Notes: a model not told the origin generated them from the sequence alone. DNA of 32,485 nt from Firmicutes bacterium UBA5766 (GCA_002418775.1 DIEU01000006.1:4771-37255); one strand, 5' to 3'; shown: positions 1-7,451, counted from the stretch's first letter. Numbers and translations are program-made.

Positions 1-229
1 TGAGATTTTGCTCCCTATCGGAACCGCCTCCCAAAAAAAGAAAATCCATTTCTTTGAAATCAACATTTTCCCCGGGACAGACCTGATGTACAAAGACAGG
101 CAAATTACGCCAGCGGCAGCGGGCTGTAAAAGCCAGTACATTTCCCCGGTCACCATATAAGTTAAGCAAATCCGGATAAAGATGACAAACCTGAATCATT
201 CCGGCGGAACTCTTCCTCTCACGCGACAT
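1..229 (-). CDS. gatD: GatD-type glutamine amidotransferase, 5' part only (lipid II isoglutaminyl synthase subunit)
   Basis: The gene runs off the left edge, so only about 76 N-terminal residues are visible. They read MIQVCHLYPDLLNLYGDRGN followed by GGGSDREQ. This is the typical N-terminus of the CobB/CobQ-like class I amidotransferase GatD. The family supplies ammonia from glutamine to its partner MurT, which amidates the D-Glu of the peptidoglycan stem peptide on lipid II in the cytoplasm. The ATG at 227-229 lies inside the end of murT (11-nt overlap), which suggests translational coupling. A second ATG at 197-199, at the start of the conserved block, is a possible alternative start. The catalytic Cys and His lie outside the window. 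Confidence 0.9.
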   Translation of the reverse strand, partial: MSRERKSSAGMIQVCHLYPDLLNLYGDRGNVLAFTARCRWRNLPVFVHQVCPGENVDFKEMDFLFLGGGSDREQNL

Positions 230-1583
230 ACTTTCTCAGCTCTTTTTCAACCGGCCACAGGGCAGTATAGGTTGCCAGAAGATATGTATGCTTTGCCTGA
301 CCAGCCATGATACGCCTGACTGCATTGCTGTAATCCGGTTCGACAATTATCTTTTCAGCCGGCGCACCGGCATATTTCAAGCGCACTCCCATCTCCTGAG
401 CGCGCAGGCCCGAGCAGACGAAAGTATTAATTTTTCCGTGTATCTGTTCCAATATTTCAAAATCAACATCCCATAACCAGGAAATGTCCCGTCCGTCCGC
501 CGCCTGATCATTTATGGCAATTAAAACATCCAGCGGCCCTGCGGAGGAAAGCAGGTACATCAGGCCCTCGCCAAAACCGGTCGGATTTTTAACCAGGTTG
601 AGGACTACCTTTTTGTCAGGACAGTTGAATTCCTCCATCCTTCCGGTAGCCGGCCTGTAACTTTTCAGACACATACTCATTTTTAACGGATCTCTTTCTA
701 AAAGAAAACCGGCGGAAAAAGCCGCCAGCGCGTTATAGATGTTATAGAGACCTCCCAGGGGCAAATTCACAGGGACACTGCCCCCCGGATAATGGATAAC
801 AAAGGAAAAACTGCCGTCGGAGGCAGCGGCTCCACAAGCTTCAACCTTCCCGGGAGGCCTGTGAAAGCCGCACTTTTTACACTGAAAATTACCCAGCTGG
901 CCATAATGGTAATAGGAATAATCCAGTCTTTCGCCGCAAAAGGTACAAAACCTTGCTTCCCGGACGCGGAACCCCCCCTTCTCTGACAGGCCGGTATTTT
1001 CCCCCAGACCATAAAAAAGAGCTGGTATCCCGGAATTAATCTGGATTTTTGCAACAAGTGGATCATCGGCGTTGAGAACAAGTTTTGGTTCCGGAATCAT
1101 TTTTAAGGCATCTTCTACAAATTTAATTGTCTTATCGAGTTCACCATACCGGTCAAGTTGATCCCTGAAAAAATTCGTCACGATTACAATTCCGGGTTTT
1201 ATTATTTTACTTATTACCGGAAAGAATGCCTCATCAACTTCCAGGCAGGCGTAATCGCAGTCAACTTTTCCTCCAAGGGTAGCTTTTTCAATAAAGGCTG
1301 CAGTTACACCGCCGATCAGATTTGCCCCCATACTGTTAGAGACCACCCTGTAACCGGAATCCGACAGTATCCCCGCCAGCATGTTATTGGTCGTTGTTTT
1401 GCCGTTTGTACCGGTAACCATAATTGTCCCCAGTTTTGTCTGGCCGGCCAGCTTTTCTAAAATTTCCGGACAAATTCTCAGGGCCACCACTCCCGGCAGC
1501 GAAGAACCTTTCCCTTTTCGAAACAAACGGCTTAACCTATTGGCTATTCTGGCCATAATTATGGCTGTCGAATTTTTTAACAT
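219..1583 (-). CDS. murT: MurT, Mur-ligase-like subunit of lipid II isoglutaminyl synthase
   Basis: The product is 454 aa. It has a Mur-ligase central domain with the ATP-binding loop VTGTNGKTTTNNML near residue 57. A four-cysteine zinc ribbon (CTFCGERL ... CKKCGF) is inserted in the middle, and the C-terminal region is of DUF1727 type. This combination defines MurT rather than MurC-F or FolC. Family knowledge: MurT activates the alpha-carboxyl of D-Glu on lipid II with ATP, and GatD delivers ammonia, giving D-isoglutamine. The overlapping gatD directly downstream supports the call. The ATG at 1581-1583 has only a weak ribosome binding site (GGGTG at a long distance), so M10 (ATG at 1554-1556) cannot be excluded. 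Confidence 0.93.
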   Translation of the reverse strand: MLKNSTAIIMARIANRLSRLFRKGKGSSLPGVVALRICPEILEKLAGQTKLGTIMVTGTNGKTTTNNMLAGILSDSGYRVVSNSMGANLIGGVTAAFIEKATLGGKVDCDYACLEVDEAFFPVISKIIKPGIVIVTNFFRDQLDRYGELDKTIKFVEDALKMIPEPKLVLNADDPLVAKIQINSGIPALFYGLGENTGLSEKGGFRVREARFCTFCGERLDYSYYHYGQLGNFQCKKCGFHRPPGKVEACGAAASDGSFSFVIHYPGGSVPVNLPLGGLYNIYNALAAFSAGFLLERDPLKMSMCLKSYRPATGRMEEFNCPDKKVVLNLVKNPTGFGEGLMYLLSSAGPLDVLIAINDQAADGRDISWLWDVDFEILEQIHGKINTFVCSGLRAQEMGVRLKYAGAPAEKIIVEPDYSNAVRRIMAGQAKHTYLLATYTALWPVEKELRKYVA

Positions 1584-1724
1584 TGTATTATTACAACACC
1601 CTTTTCAATTTTGCGTCAAAAATTCCCTGCGCATGACCGGCTATACTTATTGTTATTATATTAAAAGTTTTACCAGAGTGGTTGTAATTCCTGCCATTTA
1701 CTTAAATTTTACCAGCAGATACTA

Positions 1725-2849
1725 TCAAGAAATTGTTTCATTTGAAGCTTTGTCCGATTTCGGAAGAGCAGTCACAAAACTGGCCACAGTTATAAAGGCC
1801 GCAAAGAACATAACCCCCTTGTAACCGATACCCTGAGCGATTACTCCACCAATAAAAGGACCCAGGGCATTGCAAAGGTTTATCGTTGACTGGAAAATAC
1901 CACTGGCCGTACCTTTATCCTCACCGCTGCCCAGCACAATCAGCAAGGCGCCAACGTATAAACAGGACCAGGAAACACCCAGAGCTATCTGAACTGCAAT
2001 CAAGCGCCGGTAATTATTTGTAAATCCGTAGGCCAAAAAAACCAGGATTGAAAGGATTTGCCCCAGGGCAAAAACTTTATTTTCATTGAACTTTTCCACA
2101 TAACGCATTGCTACAAACTGAGCTCCGAAATTGATGCTCCAGAGCAATCCTATCCAGTACCTGTCGGCCCCTAAAGAAGCAAGGTAAAGGGGCATGATCA
2201 GCCATACTGCCGTTGCGCCCAGGTGGCGCAGGAAAATAGCCAGGTAAATACGGAAATTGCGCCGAATGATCCCGAAAAAATCCGGCGCTTTTTTCCTTTG
2301 TCCAAGTTCTTCCTTCAGCCAAAAAGACGCCAGAAAAGCTACAACGCACAAAATACCGCTCAAGAAAAATAAATAGTTGAATTCCTTAATAATACCGGCA
2401 GTCATTGCGCCTGCTATCCATCCCAGAGCGCCGTATGAACTGAACTTACCCAGGTGGCTTACCGATTCATAAGCGAAAGCAACCAGCGCCGCCGACACAA
2501 CACCCATTGCAAAACCTACGAATGCTCTGGCAATCATCAAAAGCGGCACGTTGCCGGCAAAAAGCTGGAGTAAAAAAGCGAGGCTGGCTATTAAGGCCCC
2601 ATAACGAATTAAGGGCAAACGGCCCAGTGTATCCGAACGCCAGCCAAAAAAAAGCGAGGAAAGCATGAAAGCGGCGCCGTAGCATGTGCCTATTAGACCT
2701 ACCTGAAAATCAGACGCTCCTAATTGAACACCCAGCAAGGGAAGGAATATAATGGAAAGCTCGATAGAAAAATAAAGCAAAAAATTTATCAGGTTAATAA
2801 TTAACTCCGGGGCGTTCTCCTTCAAAGACGCAGTAAAAGTATGTCTCAA
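1725..2849 (-). CDS. MFS transporter (probable drug/solute exporter)
   Basis: About 374 aa with the expected alternating hydrophobic segments of a 12-helix major facilitator. The loop after helix 2 reads GWRSDTLGRLPLI, a good match to the MFS motif G-x-x-x-D-x-x-G-R. A second half-repeat begins around LRHLGATAVWLIMPLYL. The frame is open further upstream to a TTG at 2889-2891, but that codon has no ribosome binding site. The TTG at 2847-2849 is preceded by AGGAAGG at 6 nt and is preferred, giving MRHTFTASLKENAP. The substrate cannot be told from sequence. The gene is isolated, with 140 bp to murT and 330 bp to the histidine kinase. The upstream gap holds DnaA boxes and Spo0A-box-like motifs. 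Confidence 0.85.
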   Translation of the reverse strand: MRHTFTASLKENAPELIINLINFLLYFSIELSIIFLPLLGVQLGASDFQVGLIGTCYGAAFMLSSLFFGWRSDTLGRLPLIRYGALIASLAFLLQLFAGNVPLLMIARAFVGFAMGVVSAALVAFAYESVSHLGKFSSYGALGWIAGAMTAGIIKEFNYLFFLSGILCVVAFLASFWLKEELGQRKKAPDFFGIIRRNFRIYLAIFLRHLGATAVWLIMPLYLASLGADRYWIGLLWSINFGAQFVAMRYVEKFNENKVFALGQILSILVFLAYGFTNNYRRLIAVQIALGVSWSCLYVGALLIVLGSGEDKGTASGIFQSTINLCNALGPFIGGVIAQGIGYKGVMFFAAFITVASFVTALPKSDKASNETIS

Positions 2850-3015
2850 ATTGTTGCCTTCCTGCTTTTTAAAAATATTATCGTCCAGCAAATATTATCA
2901 TATTATTATGTTCTGAACTAGGACAAAGCTTGACAGTTGGAACAGATTTTTGTCTTGTATCTTATCACATTATTACCATATTATAGTAGTTTGCTTGAGC
3001 CATAGGAAAATCAAA

Positions 3016-3179
3016 TGTCGAAAATAACCTGCTGAAATGTCATCTGTGAATTAAAATCTGTGGATAATGTGGATAAGTCTGTTGATAACCTCTAAAGGAA
3101 GGCTTTTTTTTGTTAACAAAATTTGTTCTTTGAATAATATGTCATAATTGGTATTTTTCTTTATAATAAATTGTCGAAA
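3016..3179 (+). promoter_or_regulatory. Two Spo0A-box-like TGTCGAAA sites flanking the DnaA boxes
   Basis: TGTCGAAA occurs at 3016-3023 and at 3172-3179, both in the same orientation and both containing the Spo0A consensus TGNCGAA. The first, AATGTCGAAAAT, matches the longer B. subtilis 0A box well. Single heptamers are expected a few times by chance in 32 kb of both strands, so the support comes from two copies within 165 bp around a DnaA-box cluster. Whether they control the MFS gene on the minus strand is inference. Confidence 0.35.
3059..3088 (+). promoter_or_regulatory. Cluster of three DnaA boxes
   Basis: Reading the plus strand there are two directly abutting TGTGGATAA nonamers (3059-3067 and 3068-3076). 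Each is the exact complement of the consensus DnaA box TTATCCACA. After 3 nt comes a one-mismatch copy, TGTTGATAA (3080-3088). A weaker TGTGAATTA lies at 3045-3053. The cluster sits in the 330-bp gap downstream of the histidine kinase and upstream of the MFS gene. No dnaA, dnaN or other origin gene is near, so a DnaA titration or regulatory cluster is more likely than oriC. Confidence 0.7.
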
Positions 3180-3180
3180 T

Positions 3181-5346
3181 CTAGTATGAATCTTGCGCTA
3201 ACGGTGCAGAAGTTATGCAATTCAGATCCAGCCCCATCCCAAATTTTATTAAAAAAGTTGTCCCGTCTGGCCCGCTGTGGATTTTTATAGCCGCATTATG
3301 CCTTTCAGCTATGCTGTAACAAACCGCCAAACCTAATCCGGTGCCGTTTTCTTTGGTTGTAAAAAAGGGTGTGCCAATCTTTTCAATTAACTTAGAGTCA
3401 ATTCCCCCTCCCTGATCCTGGATTGCCATAACTATATCTTGGTCATCCAGATAAGTCCTGATAGTTAAGATACCCCCGTCGGTCATTGCCTCAATGCTGT
3501 TGCGGATAAGATTAAAAATAAGCTGACGGATTTCCTTCTCGTCCAGGGGTAGATCGGGTATCTTTTCGGTTTTAACGACCAGTTTAACTCCAGCCTTTTT
3601 AACATCTGCCTGAATTAAGGGATAAGACGATTTGATAATGTCATTTAGATTCTGAATTTTTAACTCTATCGCCTTATGTTTCGACAGAGAGAGATAATCT
3701 GTAACTATAGAGTTAGCCCTGTCGAGTTCGTCAATCATTAAATCAAAAACATCCTTAAAGGACATGCACTCCTTTTTGTCACTCAGGTATTGCAGGTATC
3801 CCCGTACAGTTGTCATTGGATTCCTTATCTCGTGAGCAATTCCGGCGGCCATTTGCCCAATCAGGTTTAAGCGTTCCAAACGCTGCATTTCCTTTTCAAA
3901 TTTTCGCAAGACGGTAATATCGTTAACCAGCGTTAAAAGACAGAGCTGGCCTCGAATGTTGATCAACACCCCTGAATATAAACCTATTCCGCTTTCTCCC
4001 GACTTTTTACAGTATTCAAGCTCATAATTGTAGATGTGGCCATGTTCCTTGATCTTTTCAATGATCCGGGAATAATCAACGGGATTAATTAAATTAATAT
4101 CAAAAAAGGAACGACCAATAACCTCTTCCCTGCCATAACCACAGTTCTCCAGGAAAACTTCATTTGTGTCAATGATTTTTTCGTCTTCCAGCGCAATCAA
4201 GGACATTGAAACAGGATTTGCCCTAAATACTTTTGAAAAACATTCTTCTGACAGGCGAAGCGCTTCTTCAGATTTATTTCTTTCGATAGCGCTGATTAAA
4301 ATATCTCCTGTCACCTTAAGGAGCATGATAATTTCACCGGTCCATTTCTTTCCCGGTTTTCTAGTTTCCGCTCCTATAAAACCGACCAGTTTATTTCCAT
4401 AAATTAAAGGAGCCGCAATAACCGATTGAACTCCTGAAAATAAAAAAAACTCTTTTTCAGTATTTGCTTCGGAAGGCAGATTCTTGACGTCGGGAATATG
4501 AATACTCTCAAAACTGTTTAGTTTACTCCACCACCAGACATGTTTTTCTGCTGACAGATTCCCGTTTAAAGGTGGAGGTGGATACTCTTCAGCAAACCAG
4601 TTATAAAAAGTGTACTCATTTGACCCGCTTTCAGGAAGATACACAACGTAAACCCTGTCCGCACCGCTAAAATCCCCAATGATTTTTAAAGCGTTGTTTA
4701 TCCCCAGGTTTATCTCTTCCATAGTAAGGCTGATAAATTTTGTCGATATGTTAGCAATTATCTCCTCCAGTTGAAGCCGGTACTGCAGCCGTCTTTGCTG
4801 CTGGGCTTCCAGGTCGGAAAGCCCCCCGATAAACCAACCGACAACAAACATAACGCTGATCAAAATAAGCGCCGGCTCCAGCCAATTAACATACAGGGAA
4901 GGATTGATAAAAGGGAATAAAATCTGGTGTACTATAATTATAACGGCACAGATGAAGGCCATAACCATGCCGGCTGCCTTGCCTAAAACCGAGGCGGTAA
5001 CCAGAATAGGCAAAAAAAAGATTATCCAGCCGTATGGAACGTTACTTCCTCCGGTAAACAAGGCAAATATAGAAATTATCAAGGGAAAGGCAACATAAAC
5101 GAGATCAACCCAGGAAAATGATTTATTCCGTAGCGGCAGGGATGTATTTTGAACATACAACAAAACTGCGCCGAGAATTAAAAGGGTGATCAAGATAAAA
5201 TACCTTATATTTGAGGCCGGATAAATTTCCATGGGTATAAAATTGCGGTCCAGAATAAAAAAACAAATTAGAATCAGCAGTGAAAACATATGCGTAGCGC
5301 TTATGTACTCGCGTAATTCTTTTGTTTTTTCATCTTCGAAATTCAT
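3181..5346 (-). CDS. Membrane-bound GAF-PAS sensor histidine kinase (KinB-like) of the agr-type locus
   Basis: 721 aa from the ATG at 5344-5346, which follows the agrB stop by 1 nt and has GGGAG upstream. An in-frame GTG at 5374-5376 lies inside agrB and is less likely. Residues about 15-185 hold roughly six hydrophobic segments. A GAF-like domain (about 195-365), a PAS domain (about 370-490), HisKA and HATPase_c follow. The phospho-acceptor is His505 in IAHEIRNP. The ATP-binding N box (NLIRNSIEAM), G1 (DQGGGID) and G2 (GTGLGLAV) are present. This architecture resembles the KinA-E/KinB orphan kinases that feed the sporulation phosphorelay, not AgrC (HPK10/GHKL). No response regulator gene is adjacent, which also fits an orphan kinase. 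Its place as last gene behind agrD and agrB suggests that it reads the peptide signal, directly or through the ORF160/ORF156 proteins. Confidence 0.9.
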   Translation of the reverse strand: MNFEDEKTKELREYISATHMFSLLILICFFILDRNFIPMEIYPASNIRYFILITLLILGAVLLYVQNTSLPLRNKSFSWVDLVYVAFPLIISIFALFTGGSNVPYGWIIFFLPILVTASVLGKAAGMVMAFICAVIIIVHQILFPFINPSLYVNWLEPALILISVMFVVGWFIGGLSDLEAQQQRRLQYRLQLEEIIANISTKFISLTMEEINLGINNALKIIGDFSGADRVYVVYLPESGSNEYTFYNWFAEEYPPPPLNGNLSAEKHVWWWSKLNSFESIHIPDVKNLPSEANTEKEFFLFSGVQSVIAAPLIYGNKLVGFIGAETRKPGKKWTGEIIMLLKVTGDILISAIERNKSEEALRLSEECFSKVFRANPVSMSLIALEDEKIIDTNEVFLENCGYGREEVIGRSFFDINLINPVDYSRIIEKIKEHGHIYNYELEYCKKSGESGIGLYSGVLINIRGQLCLLTLVNDITVLRKFEKEMQRLERLNLIGQMAAGIAHEIRNPMTTVRGYLQYLSDKKECMSFKDVFDLMIDELDRANSIVTDYLSLSKHKAIELKIQNLNDIIKSSYPLIQADVKKAGVKLVVKTEKIPDLPLDEKEIRQLIFNLIRNSIEAMTDGGILTIRTYLDDQDIVMAIQDQGGGIDSKLIEKIGTPFFTTKENGTGLGLAVCYSIAERHNAAIKIHSGPDGTTFLIKFGMGLDLNCITSAPLAQDSY

Positions 5347-5347
5347 C

Positions 5348-6022
5348 TTACTTTTCTCCCGGCATTGTCTTATCACATAAATCTTTTTTAAAAATTTTTA
5401 TACCGTCAACGCAAGAAAAAAAGATATGCCCTGGTTTACTAAGAATAAAAGAAACCCATAAAATGCTTAAAGACAGACAAAGTTGAATTTCGTCGGCATT
5501 CACCCAGGAACTTAGATGTAAATAAAAAATTATCGCAGCAAGTACCGCAACTGTGAAAACAGAAAGTATTTTTAACCTTCTCCTTCTTAACGGTGATATT
5601 ATCGGCGCACTGGGTGAATCAACGGGAGCTTTTAAAAAAGCCGACAAGAATCCTGCGCCTATCGCTAAAAAGCATATTATATTATTATAGAAAGGGTTAT
5701 TATGCAGTGATAAAAAGGCGGCAAAAAGGGCAAGCAAGGGGAAAATAATAATCGAGACCAAAGCGCACCGCCAGGCGGATTCCGAATGAGCCCCTCCCGC
5801 CGCCTGCCTGAAGATTGCTATCGTAATCAGGCAGGATACTGTTCCCGTAAAAATGCCAAGTACAAAAGCCAGTAAAAGCGCAAGAAGAATATTGGCTGTG
5901 TTAAGGACAATAAGCTCAATCACATATGCCAAAATATCCTTCTGCTCGGGCTGGAGCCCGGCTTTCGCAGCCAGGTAACCTGCGCAATACCTGCTGAGTG
6001 GAAGGTAGCTCATAATTTCCAT
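5348..6022 (-). CDS. agrB: AgrB-type accessory gene regulator, peptide-processing membrane protease
   Basis: 224 aa with five to six hydrophobic segments. The AgrB signature RQAAGGAHSESAWRC is present. It places the catalytic pair at His79 and Cys86, with the same seven-residue spacing as His77/Cys84 of S. aureus AgrB. Family role: this endopeptidase removes the C-terminal tail of the AgrD precursor and forms the (thio)lactone ring. The gene overlaps ORF156 upstream by 13 nt. A second ATG at 6011-6013 forms an ATGA overlap with the ORF156 stop and is an equally plausible start (MSYLPLSRY). The kinase follows after 1 nt, so ORF156, agrB and the kinase are surely co-translated. Confidence 0.93.
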   Translation of the reverse strand: MEIMSYLPLSRYCAGYLAAKAGLQPEQKDILAYVIELIVLNTANILLALLLAFVLGIFTGTVSCLITIAIFRQAAGGAHSESAWRCALVSIIIFPLLALFAAFLSLHNNPFYNNIICFLAIGAGFLSAFLKAPVDSPSAPIISPLRRRRLKILSVFTVAVLAAIIFYLHLSSWVNADEIQLCLSLSILWVSFILSKPGHIFFSCVDGIKIFKKDLCDKTMPGEK

Positions 6023-6480
6023 GCTTCCCGGTCAGGTTTTATATATCTTGTAGTTATTATTGCGGCAAGAATCATAAAAAAAGCCTGCAGCAAGCCGGAA
6101 AACAGCCACAGCAGGTTGTTTGAGCTGAATGCCTCAGCGCTCATACCTGAAACCCAAGTAAATACCTCAAAAATGACAGGTTCAAGGATAGCAAGCAGGG
6201 CCATGCTAGTAAAAACAATAATAAAACTCTTGCTTAGGGGAACTTTTGTGGTTTTTGCAATAATGAATACGACAATCAATAATCCTACAACCATATGAGT
6301 AAATAACGGGACTCCGGGTAAAATTCTGATTGCATAAAATAAAACAGCCATAACCAATCCCGCCGGAATTATCCTTCCCCAGCGCAAGGGAACTGCGCCA
6401 AGGGCCAGACTCAAAGCAATTACACCTGCTACTTCAGGAACACCAGGTATTAGAAACAACCAAAAGTCATTCCAATTCAT
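6010..6480 (-). CDS. ORF156, small polytopic membrane protein of the agr-type locus, AgrC-sensor-like
   Basis: 156 aa, almost entirely hydrophobic, with about five predicted helices and no soluble domain. The start ATG at 6478-6480 has AGGAG at 8 nt. It is a paralogue of ORF160. Both begin with a PE-x(3)-GVIALSL segment and share L-x-WGR, a RLLP/RILP turn, a KVPLSK/VVPLTK motif, and end in a (I/F)-x-KP-x(3)-WK tail. In my recall, the PE...GLxL.WKR...RLLP pattern is typical of the N-terminal sensor half of AgrC/GHKL kinases in clostridia. The protein may therefore be a detached receptor domain. This family link is inference; the paralogy is seen directly. It overlaps agrB by 13 nt. Confidence 0.8.
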   Translation of the reverse strand: MNWNDFWLFLIPGVPEVAGVIALSLALGAVPLRWGRIIPAGLVMAVLFYAIRILPGVPLFTHMVVGLLIVVFIIAKTTKVPLSKSFIIVFTSMALLAILEPVIFEVFTWVSGMSAEAFSSNNLLWLFSGLLQAFFMILAAIITTRYIKPDREAWKL

Positions 6481-6626
6481 TTGAGCACTCCTGTTATTTT
6501 AGCTGGTCCTTCAAAATCATCACCTGTTGCAATTTCGATAAATTTTTCCAAATTCCTTCAACTTATAAAGAACTCACAAAATAAAGAAACGCCCTTTTAA
6601 GAGTTTACTTTTAAACCATAAAAAGA

Positions 6627-6667
6627 GGAAGAAAAGGAGGCTGATTTATTCAGCCTCCTTTTCTTCC
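6627..6667 (-). terminator. Strong intrinsic terminator/attenuator directly after the peptide precursor gene
   Basis: A perfect 18-bp stem (GGAAGAAAAGGAGGCTGA paired with its exact complement) closes a 5-nt loop. On the minus strand it is followed by TCTTTTTA. The stem begins 4 nt after the agrD stop codon and precedes ORF156-agrB-kinase. It likely stops most transcripts after ORF160-agrD and lets a fraction read through. This would give excess peptide precursor over processing enzyme and kinase. A separate promoter for the distal genes is also possible; I see no clear one between 6481 and 6626. Confidence 0.85.
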
Positions 6668-6671
6668 TTGC

Positions 6672-6803
6672 TTATTTTCTAAGAGCTTCAGGCACTGTAG
6701 GCTGGTAATGAGAAATAAAACATGCTGAGGAGGACATAATTGTCGCTAAAAACAGTAATACAGTCGTTGAAACTGTAACCAGTAAGAACATTAGCTTTTT
6801 CAC
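6672..6803 (-). CDS. agrD: AgrD-like cyclic lactone autoinducer peptide precursor (43 aa)
   Basis: A short gene with GTG start at 6801-6803 preceded by AGGAGG at 8 nt. The product has an N-terminal amphipathic/hydrophobic leader (MKKLMFLLVTVSTTVLLFL...), then SSACFISHYQP and the C-terminal recognition tail TVPEALRK. This is the layout of clostridial cyclic-lactone autoinducer precursors: a single Cys28, a short ring, then Q-P-x-x-P-x-x-L-R. By position against the C. perfringens precursor (ring CLWFT before HQPEEP), the ring would be C-F-I-S-H, or C-F-I-S-H-Y if cleavage lies one residue later. A His at the ring end would be unusual because this position is commonly hydrophobic or aromatic. 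The matching processing enzyme AgrB is encoded two genes downstream. Expression is probably high, given the strong ribosome binding site and immediate terminator. Confidence 0.92.
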   Translation of the reverse strand: MKKLMFLLVTVSTTVLLFLATIMSSSACFISHYQPTVPEALRK

Positions 6804-6857
6804 CTCTTACACCTCCTATCTCTTTTTTTTTAATGAGAACCCCGTGGGTTTACCAAG

Positions 6858-7340
6858 TCAAAACCTGAATCTGGTAAGAGCCTGCTTTTTCCACGAATCC
6901 TGAACAGGTTTATAGAATTTTAGAACCAGTTCCGCAAACAGGATCATTAAAAAGGCGTGCACTAAGCCTGTTATCCCTAAAAATACGTTACTGTTCAACA
7001 GTAAATGAACATTTACCCAATCCACGGTTAAACCAAAATAATTAGTAAAATACTTGAGTACAAGCAGGATAATAAGGCTTGCCGAAACAATTATTAGACA
7101 TTTAGTCAAGGGGACAACGGTCAATTTTGAAATAACTATCGCCAGTATAACTATTTCAATTAACACAAGCGTTCCGTAATCAAAAGGCAGAAGCCTGAAC
7201 AAATAAAGAACCGCTGTTGTAACAAGGCTCATCACAACCACCCTTCCCCAGAGCAGGGACACCTGACCGAACACTAAACTTAGGGCAATCACTCCGATTG
7301 TTTCAGGAAAATCATTCAAAACATTTAACAAACTGATCAT
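6858..7340 (-). CDS. ORF160, first gene of the agr-type locus, paralogue of ORF156
   Basis: 160 aa with about five hydrophobic helices and no recognisable catalytic motif. The ATG at 7338-7340 has AAGGAG upstream. It aligns with ORF156 along its whole length: PETIGVIALSL, LLWGRVVV, RLLPF, VVPLTK, and the C-terminal FYKPVQDSWKK. The second copy lies on the other side of the peptide gene, so the locus has the pattern receptor-like, peptide, receptor-like, AgrB, kinase. It may be a free-standing AgrC-like peptide-binding domain (inference), a partner that modulates AgrB, or an immunity-like protein. The intergenic gap to agrD is 54 bp, so they are probably co-transcribed. Confidence 0.8.
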   Translation of the reverse strand: MISLLNVLNDFPETIGVIALSLVFGQVSLLWGRVVVMSLVTTAVLYLFRLLPFDYGTLVLIEIVILAIVISKLTVVPLTKCLIIVSASLIILLVLKYFTNYFGLTVDWVNVHLLLNSNVFLGITGLVHAFLMILFAELVLKFYKPVQDSWKKQALTRFRF

Positions 7341-7434
7341 TGAGTCTTTTTCTCCTTATTTCTGTACTAAATATCACGATATGAATATGTTTCTACATAT
7401 GTAACTATATACCTTTATATAAATTTCCAAATAT

Positions 7435-7451
7435 TTCGACATCTAGCGACA
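7435..7451 (-). promoter_or_regulatory. Tandem Spo0A-box-like motif upstream of the agr-type locus
   Basis: The minus strand reads TGTCGCTAGATGTCGAA. This gives TGTCGC and, 10 bp further, TGTCGAA (exact 0A-box core TGNCGAA) in direct orientation. Spo0A dimers bind tandem 0A boxes about one helical turn apart, so the spacing fits. The site lies about 95-111 bp upstream of the ORF160 start, in the 206-bp divergent gap shared with the DUF2148 gene. No strong sigma-A promoter stands out here. Binding by Spo0A is inference. Confidence 0.4.

Noticed and set aside
1381..1824. 147-aa plus-strand frame over the murT start and MFS end
   Set aside because: Shadow of two well-supported minus-strand genes; no ribosome binding site and no protein-like composition.
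2892..3180. Replication origin
   Set aside because: DnaA boxes are present but there is no dnaA, dnaN, gyrase or rpmH gene and no long AT-rich unwinding region with further boxes; a regulatory DnaA cluster is the safer reading.
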